DNA of 46,715 nt from the NCBI GenBank assembly GCA_025201865.1, contig MU602767.1:1-46715 (forward strand), given 5' to 3'. This document shows, in pieces, positions 9,248 to 18,985 of this stretch. The notes beneath the pieces were generated by a model. It was not told where the DNA came from and did no database searches. It saw only the letters and a list, made by a program, of their open reading frames with translations. How positions within the stretch are numbered: position 1 is the stretch's first letter; every line of letters starts with the position of its first letter. This DNA comes from Ramicandelaber brevisporus (Eukaryota > Kickxellomycota > Ramicandelaberales > Ramicandelaberaceae). Made by a program: the position numbers and the translations under genes.

Positions 9248-11976
9248 CTATTCAGGGCGAGGCATCATTCGGCCCAAACCCGGCATCGGTCCTGCCGAGA
9301 AGTGTTGATGGTGGTTGATGTGGTATTGGGTCGATGGCTGAGGTTGAGGCTGAGGCTGAGATTGATACTGTACGGATTGATACGATGCTGGTGGCGGTGG
9401 GGCTGCTCCTGTTGTTGCGGCAATGCCATGGGTGTAGTTGACAGGAAACTGATGCTGCTGTGACTGGGGAGGAAGCGGGTGGCCGGGATGATACTGGACT
9501 GGCATCGAACCATACGCTAGAGGCTGCGCTGGAATGTGCTGCTGTGGCTGTGGCTGTGGTTGAAGCTGCTGCTGCTGCTGCACCTCTTGGCTGGCAACGG
9601 TCTCTGCTAAACGCTCACGGATCTTCTGCTTGTACTGACCAGCAGACTGGTTGATGAATGCCATGGCTGCTGGGTCGATAGTTTGGTGCGGTTGAGGGGG
9701 AGGTGGTGGTGGTGCTGCACCATTAAGAGCTGCAACGGTTGGAACACCACTCCTGCCATCAGAGCGAGACCGAGAATGGTTGAATGCCGATGATGCATCA
9801 GCAACTGGAGCAGCAGCAGCGGCTGTTGTAACGGTGGTGGCTGTGGCTGGAACAGTGGAGACTGTAGAGCCAGGCACGGATGGCGATTGTCCAATAGATG
9901 GCACAGCTGTGGTAGCAGCAGTGGCTTGAACGTTCTGCTGAGTCTGAATCTCATCAAACATTGGCTGCAGGATTCGCCGCCGAGCATTGATGAACCAGTT
10001 GCTGATCTGACTGAGAGTAAGACCAGTTCTGTTGGCCAAGTCAATCTTTTCATCCTCAGATGGATACGGATGACTGACATGTTCAAGCAGCCACTTCTTG
10101 AGAATAGCCACTACAAACTTGGGAAGATTGCCACGGCGCTTCTTGGCACCGTTGGAGGCACGAGCTGGAGTAGCCCCCGATTGCAGTGGGATCGGGTTCA
10201 GCTGTGGTGCAGGGGCAGAAGCAGTGAACGCAGGGTCGAGTGGATGCAGTTGCTGCTGCTGCTGCTGCTGATGAGGTGCCATAGCTTGATGATGTTGCTG
10301 ACCACCTGGAAACTGCTGGTGAGGTTGGAACATTGGCTGCTTCTGACGAGAGGCACGGTCGGATGATGGCGAGTTATCAGAGTGGGCATCATCGGTGCAT
10401 TCACTCTCATCACAGCTGTTCTCACGCGACAGTCCATCGGCAGTAGCTACGCCAGACAATGCCATCGTGCCAAGAGTGGGTGAGGTGCGACGAGACTCGT
10501 AGCCAACTGGTGGATAAGGCTGTGGAGCGTGGGTGCGTGGCCATGGAGCTGGAGCTGCTGCTGCTGTTGCTACAGCGGTGGATGAAGCAGACCGAATGGA
10601 GATCGAGCCACTATTGATGAACTGGCGAGTGTGCGGAGCAGTCGATGGGACATAATACGGAGCAGTACCGTGCGATAACCGGTGAGCAGAGGCAGAGTGT
10701 GGGCCAGTAGCTGGCACGACTGCGCCGCCGCTTGGAGTGGCTGGAGCAGATTCACGAGCAGCTGCAAGAATCGGATCAGACATCAAGGACAGCGATGTGG
10801 CACTGGCGCTGGTTGGCGGACCACCACTCATGGCACCGGGCATCGGATGGGTAAGACCAAGACCCTGTGATGGGATTGGAGTGAACACAGGCAGCTTACC
10901 CGGCTCGTGATATGCAGCAGGGGCACCATGATGAGGATATGACTCGAAGCTACCAGGAGCTGCAAATGGACCGCCAGTGATACCGAGACCGCTTGGGAGC
11001 TGAGCATGAGGCAGTGGTGTATCCCAGTTGCCATGTACCACAGATGGAGCATGTGGACGATACCACTCAGATGCATTCTTGTTGAGAAGCTGTTCTGTGG
11101 CATACCGGACAGTGTCATTGGCGTGTGGAGGCTGCTGAAGATGTGGCTTTGATGCATCGTAAAGCACATGGGGTGCAAACAGCTTGCCAGAGACTGCTGG
11201 CAGTGGAGTGGAGGCATTGGACGAGGTGACAGGAATCGGCAGCATCTTTGGAATAGACAACGGTGCTGCACCGGTTGTAGAGAGTGGTTGCTGTTGCTGC
11301 TGCATAGTCTGCAGATTCTGAAGACGAGTTGGCGAGTTGGAGCGAGTTGGGACAGGCAGTGGCAGAGTGACCAAGCCAGACGGGACGCGCGAAGCAGCCG
11401 GGGTATCCGGTTTAATGCCAACTGAAGACGATCCATCAGTGGCTGAGACAGATTGCTGCTGCAATGCAGGAGATTCCCCAGTCATCCCCAAACTGTTGTT
11501 TCTGATGCTGTTGTTGGCAGGTTCTGGCAGTGACATTCCAGTAGGAGCGGCGGTGGATGGCTCCAAGGAGATTTGCGGCAGAGCAACGGTTGAGCCTGAG
11601 TCAGTCTTCATTGGATATTCAAACTCGCGGTGCCTCAGATACTGATGCTGATGCTGTAGCTGATTGTTGATGGATGGACTGGTGGATATGGATGCTGGAG
11701 CTGAAATGAGTTCACTGTTGGCAGCAGAGGACGACGAGTCAAAGGTTGGCTTGACAGGGATGGGATGTGGCAGGTGAGGAAGCTGATGCTGTTGCTGTTG
11801 GTGTTGCTGCTGGTAATGGTGCTGCTGTGGATGGTGTGAGGAGGAGGAGACTGGAGGAAATGATGTGCGTGAAATTGGATGCGAAATCCGGCAATCAGCG
11901 AGAGCAAAAGCGGTTGGAGTGACAGCAATGGACGATCGAGACGATGACAGTGGAGTTCCAGGAGTGGGTGAGTCCG
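9248..11976 (-). CDS. TALE (MEIS-like) homeodomain protein, 3' coding exon
   Basis: This exon encodes most of a transcription factor. A three-residue-loop homeodomain is clear: it starts KKRRGNLPKFVVAILKKW, has the HPYPSEDEK loop and ends with WFINARRRILQPM. It spans about residues 802-865 of the joined 1100-residue product (positions ~10145 to ~9955). The flanks are disordered, rich in Pro, Ser and Gln, with glutamine runs. The frame stays open upstream of the first ATG (11611) to a TGA just before 11977, and no ATG occurs in the extension. The exon therefore probably starts at the acceptor ATCAG/CGGACTC (11977/11976), in phase 1. That phase matches the donor at 13932, joining to the exon 13932-14505. 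TALE proteins bind DNA in the nucleus and regulate development and mating or cell-type programmes. Confidence 0.85.
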
Positions 11977-12840
11977 CTGATCACAATCCAAGTTCAAATT
12001 CAAAGACAGACAAACAAGAGTGGAGACCAGGCAAGCAAGTGGGGATCGATCAATGTCAGTCCTCAGCCGTAGAATCAAAGGAGGGAACGCGCTAAACAAA
12101 CAGAAAAGTAAAAGGAGCCCAAAACAGTGTATCAATGATGTACCAATGAAGGAGGAGGGGTAAAGGGCTGTAGAAGGGAAGATGTAGACACGATGACTAG
12201 GGCAGGAAGGAGAAGGACAAGGGAAGACAGCGCCACAGAAACAAACAACAAAATGAGAACGCGTCTACTTGTATATCAGAGTTCTATCAGAGAAAGAGAG
12301 CTGTGTAACAGAAGTAACGACGAGGTGTCGAAGGAAGGGAGGGAGACGCGAATCGAAGACAAGTCCGGAGGAACAAAACAAAATGGCAAGGCGAAGGCCG
12401 TGAACAACAACGGTGTGGGGGAACAGAACGGGGCCAGCGAGTAAACAAACGGATGGAGGAAAGGTGAGGGAGGGCGAGGGAAAGAGGGGGACCAAAGATA
12501 GATAGCCAGCCAGATAGACAGAAAGACAGACAAAAGGCGTGTTTGTCGTTGTTGTCGTGTGAACGAGACTGGATTTGCGATGTGGTGTAGAGTATAGTGC
12601 AGCGCAGTGTAGTGTTGTGTGGTGTGGTAGTGGCGCTGTGTGTGATTTTTTTGTTCATAAAACCAAGCACAGAAATGAGGGGCAATAACAATCGAAAAGA
12701 AAGCGTGTGGAAAAGGATGGCGAGATGGCGAGATGGGAATGACAAACCATCAAAAATAAGATAGCACGCCAATTGGTGAGAAAGTACGAGGAGGATATGT
12801 GACATTGCTGGTGGGTTAAAAATAAGCCATGAGAATAGAT

Positions 12841-12873
<33 letters not shown>

Positions 12874-13931
12874 GGGATCGGTCAGTAGTAAAAGAGAGCG
12901 TGTGTGAACAGTGACGATCACATCCGTCAAACTGTGGGGAAAGTGCCGAAATACACTAATACTTACACTTGGAGTCGAGATGGAAGTCTGTTTTTGGAAA
13001 GAGAGAGAGTGTGTGTGTAAAAAGAACAACAAGCAGTTGGTGTTGATGTAGATGTAGATGTTAGAATATAATGTCAGTATAGATCAAGTTGAGGTCAACG
13101 TAAATGAAAAGGTGAAATGAGAGACTTGCTAGATAGGTGTGTTTTTTGGTGACTGATATGAATGGTGTCCAGTTTGATGCAAGGTAGATCCTCTTTATAT
13201 CCACAAGGTTGAATGGGGGAATGCAAAGCAAAGAGAAGCAAAGGCAGGACAAGGCAAGACAAGGCAGGACAACAAAAGCACAATTTCTGATGGTGGTGAT
13301 GATGGTGATGACGACTGATTGTGATCGCTGTTGTTCAATGGCGTGTCGCTTTTGTGTGTGTGAAATGAGGAGCAACAGCAACAAAAAAAAACATGCAAAA
13401 GTGATCGACACTGAGACTGACTGATGCAATCAACACATAGTTTAGCTGGCTCAAGTGAAATTAACAAGGAGTAGGCGAGTAAGAGGAGAGGGAGGACGAA
13501 CAAGTTTGGTTGTTGCAGATGTGTGGATGCGTATGTGTGTGCGTATGTATGCTGGTGTGTGTGTGTGTGTGTGTGTGTGCGGCGCAAGTGGCGGACGCAC
13601 TCCACAAACTTTCGACTAATGAGGAGTAAATAGAGGAAAGGAAAGAAAGAAAAGAAAGGAGGAAAGGGAGGAAAGTTAATGGAAAGGAGATAAAGCAAAC
13701 ACTCAACTCATTTCAGAATCCAGATACGAAAGAAAGAAAGAAAGGGAGAGAGAAAAGGAATAACCTTGGCAAAAATGAAGGTGGGTAATTAAACCCAAAT
13801 ACAATAACAATACAAAATAAAACAGATGAGGAGGAGTAACGAATGGTGGTGGTAAAGTAGCCACCAATGGAAGGAAACCCATGTCAGAAAAACAAATTAG
13901 ACAGGAGTTGTTGGTTGATGTGATAACATAC
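11977..13931 (-). other. 1955-bp intron of the TALE homeodomain gene
   Basis: The donor ACAG/GTATGT at 13931 and acceptor GATCAG at 11977 join two Ser/Asn/Gln-rich frames in the same phase (G + CG = Ala). The interval has only low-complexity reads on both strands. The sense strand is rich in pyrimidine. It is very long for a fungal intron. The acceptor is the less certain end. Confidence 0.6.
13555..13579. repeat. (GT)n microsatellite
   Basis: 25 bases of pure GT on the plus strand, inside the homeodomain gene intron. Confidence 0.95.
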
Positions 13932-14505
13932 CTGTGACGCCGTAGAAGCTGTTTCTAGATGGTGCAATTGTGGGCGATGTAGGGGCAGTTGACACAGCAC
14001 TGTTGCAGGGTGAATGTGCGATCCGTAGCTGTTCAATAATAGTGAGGAATCTGCTATTGCGAGGCGAAGACGGTGCAGTGGATGTGTTCGAAGAGGAGTT
14101 GTTAGTAACAGTAATCAAGGGAGATGAAGACTGAGACTGTATGGTCAATGACGACGGTGGCGGTAACAATGATGCTCGTGAATGGTTTGATGATACGGTG
14201 CCACTGTGCCTGTTGTTGTTGTTGTTGCTATTGTCACTCGTACTGCCAGTATTAGTAATGGTGCTGGTGGTGCTATTGTTGCTGTTGTTGCTGTTGGCAG
14301 TGTTGCTGTTGCTGATGTGGTTGGCTGAGAGCGAATGTGGATGAGGCAGATTAACAGTGCGAGATGACAAAGACGACGATGGTGTAGATGTGATGCTGGA
14401 TGCGTAGGTGACCATTACACGTGGGCGAGGCAAGATGGAGTCCACTGGGAAGCGCTGGCGCGACGTGAAGGGAGCACCGCAGTGATCAAATTGGGGAGGA
14501 GGCAT
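13932..14505 (-). CDS. TALE homeodomain protein, 5' coding exon
   Basis: Encodes the first 191 codons plus one base of the homeodomain protein. The chosen start is the ATG at 14505 (MPPPQFDHCGAPF), because a very strong acceptor ends just upstream: a long (TTTC)n tract then CAG at 14527. Reads further upstream in this frame are therefore probably intron. A second in-frame Met at 14415 (MVTYASS) is an alternative. The product is Ser/Asn/Thr-rich and disordered, with polyasparagine stretches, and ends ...RNSFYGVT at the donor CACAG/GTATGT. With the exon 9248-11976 it gives a 3303-nt coding sequence, 1100 residues. Confidence 0.7.
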
Positions 14506-14525
14506 ATATATACAAAAAGAAAGAA

Positions 14526-16490
14526 GCTGAAAGAAAGAAAGAAAGAAAGAAAAAGATAGTACTGGGCGAAGGGCAGAGCAAAGTGTGCGGATGACGACAA
14601 AAGAAGCAAACAGTGGAATTTTTTGCCAAGAAGCGGAGGAACAGGCTGGATCGTGGTCGGATTTAGTGACTGCGGTCGGTCGGTGGATTGACACTGCTGA
14701 CAACGAGGACGGATCTGCGCAGCAAAGCAAGTCAAAATAAAACACTCTCAGACTGCCAATGACAGGTGCTACAGGGTACGTTGTGTCGCTTTACGCAGCA
14801 GCTGCGCCTGACTAAATAGATATCGAGATTGGAGAGCGGAGGTGAGGTGCGGTGTGGTGTGTGGAGGCGTGTTGAGGATGGGGAAGAACGAAAAGGAGGA
14901 GAAGGAGGAGGAGTGAGTAAGCAAAAAGACACGATGGCTTGGTCAGGGCGTGTGCTTGAGTGTGCGTGGGAGTGATGTGCTTGGTATATTTTTGACAGAA
15001 GCGATGGAGACAAGGGGCGGATGATGGGTAAGCAGTGGCGATGCTGCAACAGGTAGTCTGTCGAATAGGATGGAATAGCGCCTTCTGTTTTGGGGATGAT
15101 GGCGGTGGAGGGGGAGAAAACGAAGAAGGATGTATGCACGCGTCACGTTGCAAGATGGCGTGCGTAGTGGTGTGTGTGGGTTGGTGGCAGCTATAAGAAG
15201 GTTGATGATTTGCCAGAGCGGGAAATAGAAGATCGAATCGGCTGAGCTGTCAAAAAAAAAAGTGAAAGCGGAAGAACGGAAATTGACTGCTGCTCTAGCC
15301 ACTGGTAGCCACAAATAATCGCACTTGCGCGTGCACAACACTTTGCGATGCAGCTGTTACTGCTGTTACTGCTGTTACTGCTGCTGTTGTTGTTGCAGCT
15401 GTTGTCGCTAATGTCCGACTGCGATGCTTCACAAAAGAGTCAGGTGGGTGACTACGCACTATAAACTGATAACAAACGGCCGTCGGCGTGGAGGAAAATG
15501 CAACAGGCTACAAAGCAAGCAAACAAGGACACACACGCGGAGCCGAAATGTGAAAAGGGGAAAGGAGGAGTATTATGGAAGGTGAACGAGGAAGTGACGT
15601 CAAAGGTCAAAGCAGTCAGGTACTGAGCTGAGAGTGAAAGGAGCGGAAAGAAAGAAGAAGAAAGAGAAGAAACAACGAAGGAAGGAAGGGCTGGCGTGGT
15701 GGAATATCGAATAGGAATGGATGTGTGGAAAAGGGCTGGAGTATGTGTGTGCTTGTGTATGTGTGTGTTTTTTTTGACAAGGCTGACACTTTGGTAGTAC
15801 GAGTTGATGAAGAAGTGTGTGTGCCTGTGCGCTAGTTGTATGGAAGGCTGTGGAGGGGGAGGGGAAGAACACAAAGTACGAAGAGAGGAGGCTTTTGACA
15901 GTAGTGTGACGAGCGGCTGAACACAGAGGATGCTTGTAATCGGCGCGAGCACGGCGGATATGCTTTATAGCGAAGCCCAGATTCGACCGTGGGAAAAAGG
16001 ATTTTGGGGGAGGAGGAAGGCAAGACGCTTGGCAGCCCGCTTGCACAAAAAAATCAACCAGTGGCACGAGGTCCGTTTGAGAGTGTTATCGCGATCCGCA
16101 CCAATATGATTTGACAGCTATTGCGATTCAGTGCTTTTTTGAGTCTTGTTTTTACAGATCTGAAATGGATGACGCCACGGCCCACGATGACTGTTGCACC
16201 ACTCTCTCTTTTCCACCGCCACCACCGCCACCCGGAATGCACAAAAGAAAGGAAGACAAAAAGAAGTGATGCAGATGTTATTGTTTGGAGATAGCGTGAC
16301 CACGCACACACACACACACACACAAATACGCAAAGGGACGGAATCTATGGATTTTATGCTCGTGGACTTGGATAAGGTAAGCTAATTGGACTTTGGGGAA
16401 AGAAGAAAGTGGGGGAGGAAAGGGACACAATAGACAATGACACCACGCTGGCAGTTGGCTATTAGACAAACTACGACAAATATCACTTAC
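14526..16490 (-). other. 5' UTR intron of the homeodomain gene
   Basis: A clear donor AAAAG/GTAAGT lies at 16491/16490 and a clear polypyrimidine-CAG acceptor at 14527 (exon resumes at 14526). The start codon follows 21 nt later. The interval has no supported gene; it holds (CTG/TTA)n around 15351-15400 and many CT-rich tracts. Additional internal exons are possible. Intron length would be 1964 bp (14527-16490). Confidence 0.5.
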
Positions 16491-17167
16491 CTTTTGATTA
16501 TGAGATAGGAACTAGCCGCCCCGCAACCGAGCGATATCAATGACAAATGGAAATAAGAAAACAATTGGAGTTAGAAGCGGAAGATATATTCAACAATAAG
16601 GCAGTAAGAGGGAAAAGACAAAGAGGAATAGGTGGCTTCGTTCACAGCATCTGAGCTCCGGCGTGAAAAAAAGACGAGCGTTATATGAATGACATTCGCT
16701 GAGGATAAGGGAGGGGAGAGGGATACCCTGGTCGTCACACGGCCGTCAAGTGCGAAAAAAACACACACGCGTGGTGGATAGTCTGACAGATCTGAGTTAC
16801 GTTGACAGTGATTAGCTGGATGACTTGGCGGCTGCTCCATCTTCATCCTCATCTCCGACTGGTGATTCTGTTTCTATTCTCGAAAAGTCAGACACACACG
16901 CGTACACACAGACACACAAGTACACAAGTACACAAGTACACACATGCTCGTTATTCTAATTTACTTAATGGCCAAATTCACGGGTCCTAAAGAGTATAGA
17001 TGCGGATGGGTAACTCTCATGTATTCTTTCAAACGATCTATCTTTGAATCTAGAAATAAAGCAGAGAGAAAAAGAGAGAGAAGATTCAGCGGGCGGACTT
17101 GGCATATCTGCTCGGTTGACATTAGAGAGATCTGACGTGGACAATGGCTTGGCATTTACAGATCTGA
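16154..17167. promoter_or_regulatory. Three copies of ACAGATCTGA in about 1 kb
   Basis: Exact copies at 16154-16163, 16786-16795 and 17158-17167, with a partial copy (AGATCTGA) near 17128. The element contains the palindrome AGATCT and differs by one base from the perfect palindrome TCAGATCTGA. It sits upstream of both the homeodomain gene (minus) and the RING gene (plus). A regulator binding site is a reasonable guess, untested. Confidence 0.4.
16305..16324. repeat. (CA)n microsatellite
   Basis: 20 bases of pure CA on the plus strand, within the presumed 5' UTR intron of the homeodomain gene. Confidence 0.95.
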
Positions 17168-17333
17168 GATCCTAAGCTCCGCTATTAGCTCGGGTCACCT
17201 TTTATCGATCAGGATATGTCACCAAGGTAGTTTGTTATTACCGCTGTTGCTATTTTTTTTATCGGTATGAACACTCATATTTCATGTGCTATTAAAGAAG
17301 AATGTATCTTATGTTTATAGGAAATGCGTTGAA

Positions 17334-17537
17334 ATGGTAGACACTGCCTTAATATTCAAAGTCCCCAAGGATGTACTCAACAAGATTATAACGACTGGCC
17401 TCCCTCCGAATGTATATAGCGACGAGACAATAGCCATTACATCCGCAACAGGTGGTGGTTACATGCTGGACAAATGCCAACTCAAACTGCCACATCAGCT
17501 CCTCGTTCACATACCTGGACCGACATTAATAGTTTAA
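17334..17537 (+). CDS. Unidentified small ORF or terminal exon
   Basis: 67 codons from ATG (MVDTALIFKVPKDVLNKI...) to TAA, non-repetitive in a region where other reads are low-complexity. An acceptor-like TTTATAG lies just upstream (ends 17320), and a possible upstream exon ends at AAG/GTAAGC (16376), although that exon does not keep the frame in the obvious phase. VPKDVLNKIITTGLPPNV vaguely resembles the first helix of POLE3/TAF-type histone folds, but the rest does not continue convincingly. Function unknown; it may be noncoding. Confidence 0.25.
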   Translation: MVDTALIFKVPKDVLNKIITTGLPPNVYSDETIAITSATGGGYMLDKCQLKLPHQLLVHIPGPTLIV

Positions 17538-17733
17538 TATTCTAGTTTGGATTATATATTGACCACTAATCTGTACTATCCATTGTTGTTTACATGGCTG
17601 GATGTTGGCATGTTGAGTGTAATTCACATTTGAGATGATGATGTGGCAGTATTTGTCACATAGCTTCTGCTCTTCTCTCGCATCTCGGTCGAAAATAAAA
17701 AAAAAACACAACCACACGCAAGCACACAAGCAC

Positions 17734-17883
17734 ATGCAAGAGCCTAATCACACCGAAACACCAACAGCACAGACCGGCAGCATCGAAGACGGTAGGCCTG
17801 TGGATAACGAGTCTGCCCAAGAAGTAACCGCTCCTTCGGTTCAGCCAGACGCCAGAGAAGATTCGGTGCCATCTACAGCACAA

Positions 17884-17921
<38 letters not shown>

Positions 17922-18732
17922 ACAGCAACAACAGCCCACAGAGACAGCCAGCGATCTGCCTGCAGAGTCATCTGCGAGAGCAGAGACCGACACAGAGTCC
18001 ACTGGAACTGCAATCCCGGAGGAGGAACAGCCAGCTTCTCCAGATGATAAATGTATTGATGATGGCGAGCAAGACTCAGCAGCATCCGCATCAAAGACGG
18101 CAGCGACTGGCGAATTCTCATGCAACATCTGCTTTGACACTGCAAACCATCCCGTGCTGACCGTATGCGGCCATTTGTTCTGCTGGCCCTGTCTGCATCA
18201 ATGGCTAGTCACTCAGCCATCCTGTCCCGTTTGCAAAGCTGGCTGTGAACGTGAAAAGGTCATCCCCGTTTATGGTCGTGGTAAGGAAGCCAAAGATCCG
18301 CGTCTGGAGGAATTGCCCAGTCGTCCACGCGGCCAACGACCTGATCCAATCCCAAGCCCCAATGCCGGCTTTAGATTTGGAGCGAGAAGAAGGGGACCTG
18401 GTGGAGCGGCCGCGGCAGCAGCTGCTGCGGTTGGCCCGTTTCAGTTCCACGGCGGCGGCCAACTCGCATTTGGATTCTTTCCTGGATTGTTTGGCGCAAC
18501 GTATACATTTGGCGGTGGAGGTGGAAATGATGAAAGACTGGAGGGAAGGGAGAGACTCGGCAGCGGTGGAGTTGGGGCGATGATGGCCGATGATCCGGCG
18601 CTGGCTGCGGCAATGATGGAGCATGACGCAGCATTAGCTGGAATGGCAGTGTTTTCGCCAACACAGACATTCCTTTCGCGTCTTGGACTCATGGTTGGCA
18701 TCTTAGTCATGATCGCACTCTTTACTGTCTAA
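17734..18732 (+). CDS. RNF5: RNF5/RNF185-like membrane-anchored RING E3 ubiquitin ligase
   Basis: 332 residues from the ATG at 17734. An in-frame ATG at 17635 also exists, but its extra residues read through an A/CA-rich leader. Order: acidic, Ser/Thr-rich N-terminus with a glutamine run (about 50-68); C3HC4 RING with Cys130, 133, 145, His147, Cys150, 153, 164, 167; then [15 protein letters not shown] and RPRGQRPDP, typical of RNF5/RNF185/RMA1. A Gly/Ala-rich linker follows, then a C-terminal hydrophobic anchor ([16 protein letters not shown]). Family members sit in the ER membrane and ubiquitinate misfolded proteins for degradation (ERAD). The human proteins are about 180-190 residues, so this one is longer owing to its N-terminal and Gly/Ala regions. 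There is no intron. Confidence 0.9.
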
Positions 18733-18985
18733 TACTCCTCTACCCCTCTACCCCAATACTCATGCTCATAATGTGACTCATCAACTACCATCTATTCACC
18801 TGTGTACTCGTTTAATCCATCTCACATTTCCATCCTTTGTAGTCGATTTCCATGTCGATTTTATTTTTTACGTTAGAAATTCCACCGTTTTTTTACGAAG
18901 AAAGAAAGAAAGAAAGAAAAAACACAGCAATAGCAATAGCAACAGCAATCGCAACAGCCTAGATCAATAGCAATCAACAATAGAG

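Noticed and set aside
12193-12444. Plus-strand 83-codon ORF rich in Arg, Glu and Lys
   Set aside because: It is antisense to the pyrimidine-rich intron of the homeodomain gene; purine-rich DNA gives such reads.
16164-16266. 34-codon ORF (MDDATAHDDCC...) with a polyproline run, after an acceptor-like TTTTTACAG
   Set aside because: It is very short, on the strand opposite the presumed 5' UTR intron, with no partner exon or family.
16481-16500. ACTTACCT resembling the 5' end of U1 snRNA
   Set aside because: It is only the reverse complement of a minus-strand splice donor; no U1-like sequence or stem follows.
16944-17135. 63-codon ORF on the plus strand
   Set aside because: Basic, purine-tract-driven composition and no family similarity; weaker than the nearby ORF at 17334.
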